Assembly (NCBI RefSeq): GCF_000621585.1
Contig: NZ_JHXY01000010.1
Span: 95,025-159,024, forward strand
Direction: 5' to 3'
Source: [Eubacterium] cellulosolvens LD2006
GTDB lineage: Bacteria > Bacillota > Clostridia > Lachnospirales > Lachnospiraceae
DNA: 64,000 nt
Shown here: in pieces, positions 26,088 through 34,784 of the stretch
Position numbering within the stretch: the first letter of the stretch is position 1
Layout: the number at the start of each line of letters is the position of its first letter
Translations under genes and position numbers: made by a program
The notes under the pieces: model-generated
What the model was told of the DNA's origin: nothing
What the model saw: only the letters and a program-made list of their open reading frames with translations
The model's database searches: none

Positions 26088-28217
26088 ATGGTTGAGCTGG
26101 AGCGAAAATTAAATTACACGCTGCGTATGAGGCCGCTTCTTAAGAAGAATGCGCTCTACAGTGACGAGACGGAGATGTTCCGTACACCGATGGAAGTACA
26201 GCCGGGCGATACGGTTACCATCCGTTTTCGTGCTGCGAAAAACAATGTAGATGAGGTCTATCTTTGCCATGCAAGGACGAAGTGCAGGATGGAACTGGAC
26301 GAGAGCAGAGATGGATTTGACTATTATTCGGTCAAGGTCGTTGTCGGTACGACCCGTTTTTCCTACGTATTTGAGGTGCGGCTGGGAAGTACAGTGTGCT
26401 GTTATAATAAGCTGGGTGTCTCCCGTGATCTGAACATGAACTATCCGTTCCGTATTCTGCCCGGTTTCTCAACGCCGGAGTGGGCGAAGGGTGCCGTTAT
26501 GTATCAGATTTTTCCGGACAGATTCCGGAACGGCGATACTTCGAACGATGTCATGAGTGACGAGTACAGCTATATCGGCGACCATGTAAAACAGGTGGAT
26601 AACTGGTACAAGACCCCGGACAACATGGATGTCCGCAATTTCTACGGCGGAGATCTCCAGGGTATTATTGATAAACTCGGGTATCTCGAGAAACTCGGAA
26701 TCGAGGCGATTTACCTGAACCCGATCTTTGTGTCGGCTTCGAACCACAAGTATGATACACAGGACTATGATTATGTAGATCCACACCTCGGCAGGATTGT
26801 CGCAGAGGACGAAGGACTTCTTTCGGAGGGGGATCAGGATAATTCAAATGCGACCAAATACAGAAGCCGCGTGACCGATCAGAGAAACCTGGAAGCTTCC
26901 AACCAGCTGTTTATTAAACTGGTGGAGGAGGCACACAAGCGCGGAATCAAGATCATCCTCGACGGCGTATTTAACCATTGCGGATCCTTCAACAAGTGGA
27001 TGGACCGTGAGCGGATTTATGAAGGGAGAGAAGGCTTCAAGCCTGGCGCCTACGTGTCCGAGCACAGCCCGTACCACAATTATTTCTCTTTCAGAGAAGA
27101 CGGCAAGTGGCCGTACAATGAAGAATATGATGGCTGGTGGGGACACAACACACTGCCGAAACTGAACTATGAAGGCTCTAAGGAGCTTCAGGAAGATATT
27201 TTCCGTATCGCGCGCAAATGGGTATCGCCGCCGTACAACGTGGACGGCTGGCGCCTTGACGTCGCTGCGGATCTCGGACACTCCTCCGGATTCAACCACG
27301 ACTTCTGGAGAAGATTCCGGAAAGTTGTAAAAGACGCGAACCCGAACGCGCTGATTCTTGCCGAGCATTACGGAGACGCGGATGCATGGCTGCAGGGTGA
27401 TGAGTGGGATACGGTTATGAACTACGATGCGTTCATGGAGCCGGTGTCCTGGTTTTTCACTGGAATGGAGAAGCACAGCGACAGCTACAGAGAGGATCTG
27501 CTCGGAAACGCAGACAGTTTCCAGGATGCGATGCGCTACCATATGGCTTCCTTCTCAATGCCGTCTCTTCTGGTGGCGATGAACCAGCTGGATAATCACG
27601 ATCACTCGAGATTCCTCACGAGAACGAATCACGTGCAGGGACGTGTACAGAGATGGGGCCCGGAAAAAGCAGAAGAGAATGTGGATGTGGCAGTGCTCCG
27701 CGAGGCTGTTGTCGTCCAGATGACATGGCCGGGCGCGCCGACACTCTACTACGGAGATGAAGCCGGTGTCTGCGGATTTACGGATCCCGACAACAGACGT
27801 ACCTATCCCTGGGGTAAGGAAAATCACGAGCTGATCAGCTTTTACGAGACGATCATCCGTATACACAAGGAGTACAGGGTACTCAGCACAGGTTCCGTCA
27901 TCATCCTCTACAAGGACAAGGACGTGCTTGTCTATGCGAGATTCAACGCGGATGAGCAGGTGATTGTATTTGTAAACAACAGAGACCGGGAATACGATCT
28001 CACGGCAGTGATCTGGCCGGCGGGGCTGAACCGTTATGAGAACCGCACAGAGCTGGAACAGGTATTCGAGACCTCCAAAGACGGATACAGTACAGAGAAA
28101 AAGATCTTCGCGGCGAACGGGGGATCGCTGTACATGAAGCTGAAGCCGGAGAGCGCGGTAGTTCTTCATCACCGCAGCAGATCACTGACTGAGGTGAACG
28201 GCTCCTTTAGCAAATAA
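26088..28217 (+). CDS. GH13 alpha-glycosidase (neopullulanase/cyclomaltodextrinase-like)
   Basis: This enzyme hydrolyses alpha-1,4 (and perhaps alpha-1,6) links in maltodextrins. The 709-residue chain has an N-terminal beta domain of the kind found in neopullulanases, then a TIM barrel with all four GH13 regions: DGVFNH (I), GWRLDVAADLG with the nucleophile Asp (II), ILAEHYGD with the acid/base Glu (III) and DNHDHSR (IV). There is no signal peptide, so it acts in the cytosol on imported or stored glucan. ATG 26088 follows GAAGGAAG; the longer frame begins with TTG at 26061. The exact specificity within GH13 cannot be told. Confidence 0.9.
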   Translation: MVELERKLNYTLRMRPLLKKNALYSDETEMFRTPMEVQPGDTVTIRFRAAKNNVDEVYLCHARTKCRMELDESRDGFDYYSVKVVVGTTRFSYVFEVRLGSTVCCYNKLGVSRDLNMNYPFRILPGFSTPEWAKGAVMYQIFPDRFRNGDTSNDVMSDEYSYIGDHVKQVDNWYKTPDNMDVRNFYGGDLQGIIDKLGYLEKLGIEAIYLNPIFVSASNHKYDTQDYDYVDPHLGRIVAEDEGLLSEGDQDNSNATKYRSRVTDQRNLEASNQLFIKLVEEAHKRGIKIILDGVFNHCGSFNKWMDRERIYEGREGFKPGAYVSEHSPYHNYFSFREDGKWPYNEEYDGWWGHNTLPKLNYEGSKELQEDIFRIARKWVSPPYNVDGWRLDVAADLGHSSGFNHDFWRRFRKVVKDANPNALILAEHYGDADAWLQGDEWDTVMNYDAFMEPVSWFFTGMEKHSDSYREDLLGNADSFQDAMRYHMASFSMPSLLVAMNQLDNHDHSRFLTRTNHVQGRVQRWGPEKAEENVDVAVLREAVVVQMTWPGAPTLYYGDEAGVCGFTDPDNRRTYPWGKENHELISFYETIIRIHKEYRVLSTGSVIILYKDKDVLVYARFNADEQVIVFVNNRDREYDLTAVIWPAGLNRYENRTELEQVFETSKDGYSTEKKIFAANGGSLYMKLKPESAVVLHHRSRSLTEVNGSFSK

Positions 28218-28311
28218 TTTACTGTTTGAAACAGATTGATCCGTTCTGCGCGCTGTCCTGTGTGACGGCGCGCAGAAAAACGTTATCACGTAAAAATGTC
28301 GGAAAAGATTC

Positions 28312-28340
28312 TTGCAATACAGACGAAGATAAGATATAAT
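28312..28340 (+). promoter_or_regulatory. Promoter of the tRNA-Tyr/tRNA-Leu unit
   Basis: TTGCAA and TATAAT are separated by 17 bases, 61 bases ahead of tRNA-Tyr. Confidence 0.75.
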
Positions 28341-28401
28341 TTCAATTTGTCAGAGCGTTCGGTGAGACGGTCGTAAGGCAGGCACTTTGACGATTGAATA
28401 T

Positions 28402-28482
28402 GGGTGGTTTCCCGAGTGGCCAAAGGGGACAGACTGTAAATCTGCTGCGATTGCTTCGGTGGTTCGAATCCACCACCACCCA
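28402..28482 (+). tRNA. tRNA-Tyr (GTA)
   Basis: The acceptor stem GGGTGGT pairs with ACCACCC and A is the discriminator. The anticodon loop carries GTA, the variable arm is long (class II), and the T-arm is GGTGG TTCGAAT CCACC. CCA is not encoded. Confidence 0.95.
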
Positions 28483-28506
28483 TCGACAGAACAGACTGTC
28501 GCAAAT

Positions 28507-28591
28507 GCCCGTGTGGCGGAATTGGTAGACGCAAGGGACTTAAAATCCCTCGGTGCTATACACCGTGCCGGTTCGAGTCCGGCCACGGGCA
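28507..28591 (+). tRNA. tRNA-Leu (TAA)
   Basis: GCCCGTG pairs with CACGGGC. The anticodon stem AGGGA/TCCCT encloses CTTAAAA (anticodon TAA). A long variable arm and the T-loop TTCGAGT are present. CCA is not encoded. It is 24 bases after tRNA-Tyr. Confidence 0.95.
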
Positions 28592-28607
28592 GTTATGAGG
28601 AAGTCGG

Positions 28608-28650
28608 AAATACCGGTTGCTTTGCTTATGTGAGGCAGCCGGTATTTTTT
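28608..28650 (+). terminator. Terminator of the tRNA-Tyr/Leu unit
   Basis: AATACCGGTTGC pairs with GGCAGCCGGTATT and is followed by TTTTTG. The T-run enters repeat copy 4. Confidence 0.85.
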
Positions 28651-28696
28651 GTGTCATAGAAATCCTTTCGAATTCTATAACACAAAACGATTCGCG
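28645..28696. repeat. Intergenic palindromic repeat, copy 4
   Basis: TTTTTTGTGTCATAGAAAT and AATTCTATAACACAAAA form the imperfect arms, followed by CGATTCGCG, a variant of the tail. Confidence 0.7.
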
Positions 28697-28797
28697 TACA
28701 TTCTATTTTATTCATATTCATATAAAAAAACGCCGATAGTACTCATAGAGAGCGCAAATCAGGAAATCGATCTGAAATTTCAGGTGTTATATTTGAT

Positions 28798-28826
28798 TTG
28801 AACTTTGCGTCACACGATTATATAAT
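28798..28826 (+). promoter_or_regulatory. Promoter of the phosphohexomutase gene
   Basis: TTGAAC and TATAAT are separated by exactly 17 bases. Confidence 0.75.
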
Positions 28827-28889
28827 TTAATATGACGTTCTTTGGAACGGGGAGCATTTTTTTTCAAGGAAGGAAAGGAAGGTTTGACT

Positions 28890-30572
28890 ATGTATCAGGA
28901 TGAATATAAGCGTTGGCTTGCTGCTGATCTGATTGATTTTGACCTGAATAAGGAATTGCAGGATATCCGGGAGGACGATGAGGCGATCAGGGACCGCTTT
29001 GCAGTCGCGCTTCAGTTTGGAACAGCCGGTCTTCGCGGAACTCTTGGAGCTGGTACAAACCGTATGAATATCTGGGTGGTTCGCCAGGCGACACAGGGAG
29101 TTGCCGACTGGGTAAAGACGCAGGGCGGTACACAGACCGTTGCCCTCAGCTATGATTCCCGTCTGAAGGGATGGAATTTTGCGAGGGAGGCAGCCGGCGT
29201 GCTCGCTGCGAACGGAATCAGTGTCCGGATTTACGACGAGCTGATGCCGGTGCCGGCGCTCAGCTTCGCCACCCGCTACTATAAATGTAACGCCGGCATC
29301 ATGGTTACGGCGTCCCACAATCCGGCCAAATACAACGGATACAAGGCGTACGGACCGGACGGCTGCCAGATGACGGATGACGCTGCCGCCATCGTATATG
29401 ACGCAATCCAGAAGACCGATGTGCTCACCGGAGCGAAGTATATCAGCTTTGCAGAGGGCGTTGAGAAGGGCCTGATTAAATTTGTCGGTGAAGACTGTAA
29501 GGATGCATTCTACGCTGCGATCGAGGAGAGACAGGTTAGACCGGGACTCTGCAAGACAGCCGGTCTGAAGCTTGTGTACTCGCCACTCAACGGAACCGGA
29601 CTCGTACCGGTTACCCGTGTACTCAAGGATATCGGCATCACCGATATCACGATCGTAAAGGAGCAGGAGTATCCGAACGGATATTTCACGACCTGTTCTT
29701 ATCCGAACCCGGAGATTTACGCTGCCCTTGAGAAGGGACTTGAGCTGGCAAAGGAGACCGGCGCGGATCTCATGCTTGCCACCGATCCGGACGCCGACCG
29801 TGTCGGTATTGCGATGAAGTGTCCGGACGGGAGCTATGAACTTGTCTCCGGAAACGAGATGGGTGTGCTTCTTCTGGATTACATCTGTGCGGGAAGAATC
29901 GAGAAGGGAACAATGCCGGAGAAACCGGTGGCAGTCAAATCCATCGTGTCCACGCCGCTGGCAGATCTTGTGGCAGAACACTATGGTGTTGAGCTCAGAC
30001 ATACACTGACCGGATTCAAGTGGATCGGCGATCAGATCGCGCTGCTTGAGGCGGACGGAGAAGTAGACCGCTTTATCTTCGGCTTCGAGGAGTCCTACGG
30101 ATACCTCGCCGGACCGTATGTCCGCGACAAAGACGCGGTGATCGGTTCCATGCTGATCTGCGAGATGGCTGCATATTACAGGAGCATCGGATCTTCGATC
30201 AAACAGAGACTTGAGGAAATCTACAGCGAGTACGGTAGATTCCTCAACGAAGTAGACAGCTTTGAGTTCCCGGGACTTTCCGGTATGGACAAGATGGCCG
30301 GAATTATGGCCAATCTCAGAAAGGAGCCGCCGAAGGATTTCGCCGGAGATAAGGTAGTGGAGGTTATCGACTACGAGAAGCCGGAGGAGACAGGGCTTCC
30401 GAAAGCAAACGTTCTGATCTATAAGCTTGAAGACGGAGCGTCCGTTGTGGTTCGTCCGTCCGGAACAGAGCCAAAGATCAAGACATATTTCACAACAAAA
30501 GGAAAGGATCTCGCAGAGGCGCAGGCAGAAAGACAGAAGCTTGCGGATGCTCTGAAACCGATCCTCGCATAA
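28890..30572 (+). CDS. pgcA: Phosphoglucomutase/phosphomannomutase (alpha-phosphohexomutase)
   Basis: This enzyme interconverts hexose 1- and 6-phosphates through a phosphoserine. The active serine is in VTASHNP near residue 145, the metal loop is ATDPDADRVG near 298, and the sugar-binding FGFEESYGYLAG and phosphate-binding RPSGTEPKIKTY follow. The 560 residues match the PgcA/PGM2 type. It could feed glucose 1-phosphate from GlgP into glycolysis. AAGGAAGG precedes ATG 28890; earlier in-frame codons back to 28842 lie in the 5' leader. A terminator follows closely. Confidence 0.94.
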   Translation: MYQDEYKRWLAADLIDFDLNKELQDIREDDEAIRDRFAVALQFGTAGLRGTLGAGTNRMNIWVVRQATQGVADWVKTQGGTQTVALSYDSRLKGWNFAREAAGVLAANGISVRIYDELMPVPALSFATRYYKCNAGIMVTASHNPAKYNGYKAYGPDGCQMTDDAAAIVYDAIQKTDVLTGAKYISFAEGVEKGLIKFVGEDCKDAFYAAIEERQVRPGLCKTAGLKLVYSPLNGTGLVPVTRVLKDIGITDITIVKEQEYPNGYFTTCSYPNPEIYAALEKGLELAKETGADLMLATDPDADRVGIAMKCPDGSYELVSGNEMGVLLLDYICAGRIEKGTMPEKPVAVKSIVSTPLADLVAEHYGVELRHTLTGFKWIGDQIALLEADGEVDRFIFGFEESYGYLAGPYVRDKDAVIGSMLICEMAAYYRSIGSSIKQRLEEIYSEYGRFLNEVDSFEFPGLSGMDKMAGIMANLRKEPPKDFAGDKVVEVIDYEKPEETGLPKANVLIYKLEDGASVVVRPSGTEPKIKTYFTTKGKDLAEAQAERQKLADALKPILA

Positions 30573-30585
30573 AAAATGATTGCCA

Positions 30586-30613
30586 GGGGCTGCCGCAGGG
30601 CAGCCCCTTTTGT
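30586..30613 (+). terminator. Terminator after the phosphohexomutase gene
   Basis: GGGGCTGCC and GGCAGCCCC with a GCAG loop are followed by TTTTGTG, which is also the left edge of repeat copy 5. Confidence 0.9.
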
Positions 30614-30667
30614 GTGGCAACAGGGAAATTTCAGAGGAATCTCCCTGTCAAACACAAAACGCTCCGC
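30609..30667. repeat. Intergenic palindromic repeat, copy 5
   Basis: TTTTGTGT...ACAGGGAAATT and AATCTCCCTGT...ACACAAAA form interrupted arms, followed by CGCTCCGC. Confidence 0.75.
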
Positions 30668-30802
30668 TTACATGCGCCCGGGTGGGAGAAAAGTACAAAA
30701 AGTGGAGATATAAAACAGAAAATCAGGATAAAATGGTGGCTGTGGGGCAAAATACAGCTGCATATAAGGGAAAAAGTGGGGGAGCTGTGGAAAAACCATA
30801 GG

Positions 30803-30831
30803 TTTTCATCTGCATGAATTCATAGTATAAT
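30803..30831 (+). promoter_or_regulatory. Promoter of the GH42-like gene
   Basis: TTTTCA and TATAAT are separated by 17 bases, 44 bases ahead of the chosen start. Confidence 0.5.
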
Positions 30832-30874
30832 GTATATTAAGGGATGTATGAGGGGAATGCAGAAAGGCATATAC

Positions 30875-32464
30875 ATGATAAAGGAACTTATCTATGGTCT
30901 GGCCTGGAAACCTGAGGGTCTCCCATATGAGAAGCTGGAGAAGAGTATTCATCAACTCCATGATGCCGGAATCAATACTGTATTTCTGGAAATGGGAACG
31001 GCTGCGTCGGATGTGCTGAAGTGCTGCGGGGAGAACAGCATGCAGGTGGTGATCGACGTCAGCGGAGCCGATGCCGGCGATCCGGACTTCCGACAGTTTT
31101 TGGAAACAGCCGGTGTTTCGGACTGCGTGATCGGTTTTCAAGTATGTGATGACGCGGAACTGATGAAATGCGCCGAGAGCGTGCGGCGCAGAGGACAGGA
31201 GTTTGTGGAACTTCTGTCGACAAGAGCCGCTGTACAGGATCAGATGACGGGCGCGGAGACGGCGTTCTGCGGGGATTCTGCCCGCGGCGGTTATGATTAT
31301 ACAGAAGGAGACGGAGTGGAAAATCCCGGGGATGAGAACGTGAGCAGAAATCCCGGAGTGAAAAAGCCGTTCCGGGTGGCGGAGATTGAGATCCCCGAGG
31401 ACTGGAGAACCATGCCTTATCCGGGCCAATTGAAGCTTCAGATTCTTTCTGTCTTTGCCTACGGCGCCAGAGGCGTTGTACTTCGGGAGAGCAGGACGTC
31501 GAGCAGCATGGGATCCGTGTGCAGGGGGAATCTGCGGGAACTTGTTTTTTCCGGGGAACTCTATGACGAGATCGCCGAGGCCGGCGCTGCGCTTCAGAAA
31601 ATCGGTTCCTCTCTGAAGAACTACAAGGCGAACTGCAGGGCGGCTGTGATCGCGGATCAGCAGCTGTTCAAGATGTTTCCTGCGGAGGCGTCCGCCGAGT
31701 GTGCGGATACGCCGGGGTACAGGGAGATTCTGCACGAGTATTATGATCTGCTCTACCGCATGAATGTAGAGTGCGATGTGACGGACGAGGCGGCCATCGG
31801 GGACGCGGATCTGAAGGAGAGTTATGATCTGATCGTGACGCCTTCGCTGTACAGCGCTTCGGAGAAGCTGATCCGCAATCTGAAGAGGTTTGTCAAATCC
31901 GGAGGAGTCCTGATCAGCACGGTGATGTCCTTCCGGGCAAACGAGAAAGCGAAGGTTCACGACGGTCCGCTTCCGCACGGGATGACGGCGGTATTCGGGG
32001 CTTCCTATGAGAAAGTGGTCGGGGCGTCGAATGTCACGGTTGCGGGCAGGCGGATCACGCATTTTGCGGAACTTCTGAATGCGGATGAAGTGGATCGCGT
32101 GTACAGCTATACGCATCATTACTGGGGAAAATACGCTGCGATTACCAGTCACGGCTACGGAAAAGGAACGGCGTGGTATATCGGCTGCTTCCCGGAGCGG
32201 GATATTCTGGAGAGGATCGTGAAGCGCGCGGCGGAGGCAGCGGGCATCCGGCTTCCGGCGGCGCACTGGCCGATGGCGTACCGGAGCGGCATGATCTCGC
32301 CGAAAACAGAGATGACGTTCGGCTTCAATTACACGTCCGAGAACCGCTGTATTTCCTGTCCGTACGATCAGGTGGAAGATCTTCTCACGGGAAAGAAGTA
32401 CCGCAGAGGCAATCCCATCGATCTGAAGGACTGGGGAGTGATGGTGCTGAAACACCGGATCTAG
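30875..32464 (+). CDS. GH42 beta-galactosidase-related protein with reduced catalytic part
   Basis: The C-terminal half (about residues 235-460) resembles the GATase-like trimerization domain of GH42 enzymes: an AVIADQQ strand, EYYDLLYRMNVECDV, LIVTPSLYSASEKLIRNL, FVKSGGVLISTV, and an AVFGASYEKV-like segment. The part just before (QLKLQILSVFAYGARGVVLRESR) looks like the end of the GH42 barrel. The N-terminal region is only about 225 residues, against roughly 400 in active enzymes. No segment like the usual acid/base Asn-Glu motif was found. At 529 residues it is shorter than the usual 650-700. It may be a sugar-binding or regulatory relative, or a divergent hydrolase. ATG 30875 follows GAAAGG. 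Confidence 0.65.
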   Translation: MIKELIYGLAWKPEGLPYEKLEKSIHQLHDAGINTVFLEMGTAASDVLKCCGENSMQVVIDVSGADAGDPDFRQFLETAGVSDCVIGFQVCDDAELMKCAESVRRRGQEFVELLSTRAAVQDQMTGAETAFCGDSARGGYDYTEGDGVENPGDENVSRNPGVKKPFRVAEIEIPEDWRTMPYPGQLKLQILSVFAYGARGVVLRESRTSSSMGSVCRGNLRELVFSGELYDEIAEAGAALQKIGSSLKNYKANCRAAVIADQQLFKMFPAEASAECADTPGYREILHEYYDLLYRMNVECDVTDEAAIGDADLKESYDLIVTPSLYSASEKLIRNLKRFVKSGGVLISTVMSFRANEKAKVHDGPLPHGMTAVFGASYEKVVGASNVTVAGRRITHFAELLNADEVDRVYSYTHHYWGKYAAITSHGYGKGTAWYIGCFPERDILERIVKRAAEAAGIRLPAAHWPMAYRSGMISPKTEMTFGFNYTSENRCISCPYDQVEDLLTGKKYRRGNPIDLKDWGVMVLKHRI

Positions 32465-32647
32465 TGTAGCTGTTCTTAAATAATCCGACCCAATACTTGC
32501 CTGCTTGTCCGAATAGCACGTATCAGAAAGCCTCGGCGTAGCCCGTATCGATGTTGTAAAGGCCGGGTTCGCCAGAGTGAAAAAGACACCATCGCGGTAG
32601 CGCGAATACTGCGGAACGGGATCGCGTGCAAAAAAGAAAGAATAATG
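32465..32647. other. Non-coding gap before the convergent terminator
   Basis: No ORF, RNA or repeat was recognised in these 183 bases. Confidence 0.5.
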
Positions 32648-32697
32648 AAAACAGCCTGCGCTGTCTCTTGGATTTGAAGAGATGCGCAGGCTGTTTT
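32648..32697. terminator. Bidirectional terminator between convergent genes
   Basis: AAAACAGCCTGCGC and GCGCAGGCTGTTTT form a perfect 14-bp stem with A- and T-runs on both sides, so it serves the GH42-like gene on the plus strand and trmO on the minus strand. Confidence 0.9.
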
Positions 32698-32725
32698 GAC
32701 GCGTGATGGCGTACGTGTATGTTGT

Positions 32726-33415
32726 TTATTTAGTCTCGATTTTTATTGACTGCACAGTAAGCCGGTCATCGTCGACGGTGAAATGAACGCTCAGCCCGTC
32801 AAAGGACAGGCCGTAGACACGCTCCGGGTCATGCTGATAGGAGGGCCGCGGATCCTGAGCCAGAACCTGTGTCAGTTCGTCGATGAGGTGTGTCGGGACG
32901 GAGGCGGGAATGGAGCGGCGCACGGCCGCGGGGATTTCCACGCGCAGAACGAGACGCTCGGTCCGGTCGGTAAAACCGCCGACGGCGTCTTCATGGCAGT
33001 CCGCATACGGGATGTAGGGCTTGATGTCGTAGATTGGCGTTCCGTCCATGAGATCGGCGCCGCTCACGCGCAGCGTGATCTTTCCGTTTTCGCAGGAGAC
33101 GGAATCGAGGCGAACCGATGAGAGCCCCAGCGGGTTCGGACGAAAAGGCGATCTCGTTGCAAATACGCCGATTCTTGTGTTTCCTCCGAGGCGGGGCGGC
33201 CGGACCGTCGGGTGCCAGGCTTTTCCGGCGTTTGCCGAAAACTGCCAGATGAGCCAGAGGTAATTATAATCCTCCAGTCCCCGTACGGCTTCCGCGGAGG
33301 CGTATTCGCTCTCCAGAACGATCTCGGCGCTCGTGTCGGCGAGACCGCTCTGTCTCGGGATTCCGAATTTTTCCGGAAATGGGCTGTGGATATAGGCGAT
33401 CGGTTTTAGTTCCAT
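32726..33415 (-). CDS. trmO: tRNA (N6-methyl-t6A37) methyltransferase TrmO
   Basis: TrmO (older name TsaA/YaeB) methylates t6A37 in some ANN-decoding tRNAs with SAM. The 229-residue protein has the family N-terminus (PIAYIHSPFPEKFGIPRQSG), the central TRIGVFATRSPFRPNPLGLS block and DIKPYIPYAD. ATG 33415 gives the family-like start; an in-frame TTG at 33436 adds seven residues. The gene starts seven bases after the permease ends, so they are probably cotranscribed. Confidence 0.92.
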   Translation of the reverse strand: MELKPIAYIHSPFPEKFGIPRQSGLADTSAEIVLESEYASAEAVRGLEDYNYLWLIWQFSANAGKAWHPTVRPPRLGGNTRIGVFATRSPFRPNPLGLSSVRLDSVSCENGKITLRVSGADLMDGTPIYDIKPYIPYADCHEDAVGGFTDRTERLVLRVEIPAAVRRSIPASVPTHLIDELTQVLAQDPRPSYQHDPERVYGLSFDGLSVHFTVDDDRLTVQSIKIETK

Positions 33416-33422
33416 GGCAGAC

Positions 33423-34691
33423 TCAGCTCCAAACAAACCAGGTGAACAGGTAACCGGAAATGACGGCTATAAGCGTGAACGGGATACCGATTTTTGCAAA
33501 GTCCCTGAAACTGCTCGGATAGCCGTTCTTTTTCAAAAGACCTGCGGCCGTGATGTTCGCGGAGGCACCGATCGGCGTGAGGTTTCCTCCGAGCGTCGCT
33601 CCGATCAGAAGACCGAAGAACAGAAGCATCGGAGGAAGACTGTTTGCGGAACAGATTCCGCGGATGACCGGCAGCATCGTCGCGACATAGGGAATGTTGT
33701 CGATAAACGCCGACGCGAGGACGGAGCCCCAGACGATGATCGTGTAGAGAAGGAAGAGATTATTTCCTCCTACACTGCCGAGCGCGGCCGCGATGTCATC
33801 AATCAGGCCGACGGCGGTGATTCCCTCAATGACCACAAAGAGGCCGGTGAGGAGAAGAAGCGTCTCGAGGTCGATGCTTTTTAACGCTCCCAGAGCGTGT
33901 TTTGTTCCGGAAGGTTTTCGAAGACCGAGCACAAGGGCGATGGCGGCCGCAATGCAGCAGATCAGGCCGTTGGTGATCTCCGGTTTGTCCTTGTTGAAGG
34001 AAGCGATGATCAGCGCGGCAACCATGAGAATCAGAAGAATGGTCGGCATGAAGTCTGTGACCTTTGTCTTCTGTTCGGACTGAACCTTCTGCTTGTCTTT
34101 TCGGAAAAGGAACATCATGACGGGAACCGTCATGAGTGCGCCGATCTCGACGGAGAAGAAAATACCGGGTCTTCCGTTCATCCAGAAGAAATCGGTGAAG
34201 TCCATTTTTGCGTATGCACCAAGCATGATCGAGGTCGTATCGCCGACAAGTGTTGCCGCTCCCTGCAGATTTGAGGATACGGCAATGGCCAGAACCATCG
34301 GCACCGGGGAGATCTTCAGCTTTTTGCAGATCGCCAGACCGACGGGGGCAACCATGAGAACGGTGGCCACGTTGTCGATAAAGGCGGAGATCAGACCGGA
34401 GAACAGGGACATGAAAATCGTGACCCACATGACGTTCGGGGACAGATCCAGTAAGGTGTCCGCGATCAGGTTCGGCATTTTTGATTCAATGAAGTAGTAG
34501 ACGAGAACCATAGTTCCGGTCATCATCATGAGAACATTCCAGTTGACCGTAGACGGGATGCTTGTGAGCGGGATAATGCCCGCGACGAGAAAAAGAACGG
34601 CGGTCGCGAGGACGAACCAGACCCTTTTCTTTGAGAAGAGCGTCATCAGCACATACATAGCCGCAAACGCCGTGATTGCCAGTATCTTCAA
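33423..34691 (-). CDS. ArsB/NhaD-superfamily permease
   Basis: A 422-residue membrane protein with about 10-11 hydrophobic helices in two similar halves. The paired motifs SAFIDNVATVLMVAP (first half) and SAFIDNIPYVATMLPV (second half), and AVSSNLQGAATLVGD with GATLGGNLTPIGASAN, are typical of the ion-transporter superfamily that includes arsenite, Na+/H+ and dicarboxylate carriers. The substrate cannot be deduced: no arsenic genes are nearby. The start is TTG at 34691, about 9 bases after AGGAG. It sits between an SPFH gene and trmO on the same strand. Confidence 0.85.
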   Translation of the reverse strand: MKILAITAFAAMYVLMTLFSKKRVWFVLATAVLFLVAGIIPLTSIPSTVNWNVLMMMTGTMVLVYYFIESKMPNLIADTLLDLSPNVMWVTIFMSLFSGLISAFIDNVATVLMVAPVGLAICKKLKISPVPMVLAIAVSSNLQGAATLVGDTTSIMLGAYAKMDFTDFFWMNGRPGIFFSVEIGALMTVPVMMFLFRKDKQKVQSEQKTKVTDFMPTILLILMVAALIIASFNKDKPEITNGLICCIAAAIALVLGLRKPSGTKHALGALKSIDLETLLLLTGLFVVIEGITAVGLIDDIAAALGSVGGNNLFLLYTIIVWGSVLASAFIDNIPYVATMLPVIRGICSANSLPPMLLFFGLLIGATLGGNLTPIGASANITAAGLLKKNGYPSSFRDFAKIGIPFTLIAVISGYLFTWFVWS

Positions 34692-34710
34692 TAGTATTGA
34701 CTCCTTTCAG

Positions 34711-34763
34711 AAAAAAGCTGCCGCACAAGGCCGGATGATCCGGGACTTTTGTGTGCGGCAGCC
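34711..34763 (-). terminator. Terminator of the SPFH gene
   Basis: GCTGCCGCACA and a TGTGCGGCAGC-type arm form the stem; on the minus strand it is followed by TTTTTT. Confidence 0.85.
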
Positions 34764-34784
34764 TTCGGGTATTCCTGTTTATGA

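Noticed and set aside
28235..28280. Terminator after the GH13 gene
   Set aside because: CTGCGCGC and GCGCGCAG form a stem, but the plus strand has A-rich and not T-rich sequence after it.
28827..30620. Minus-strand frame of 597 codons opposite the phosphohexomutase gene
   Set aside because: The plus strand has the serine loop, metal loop and other motifs; the minus frame is a codon-bias artefact.
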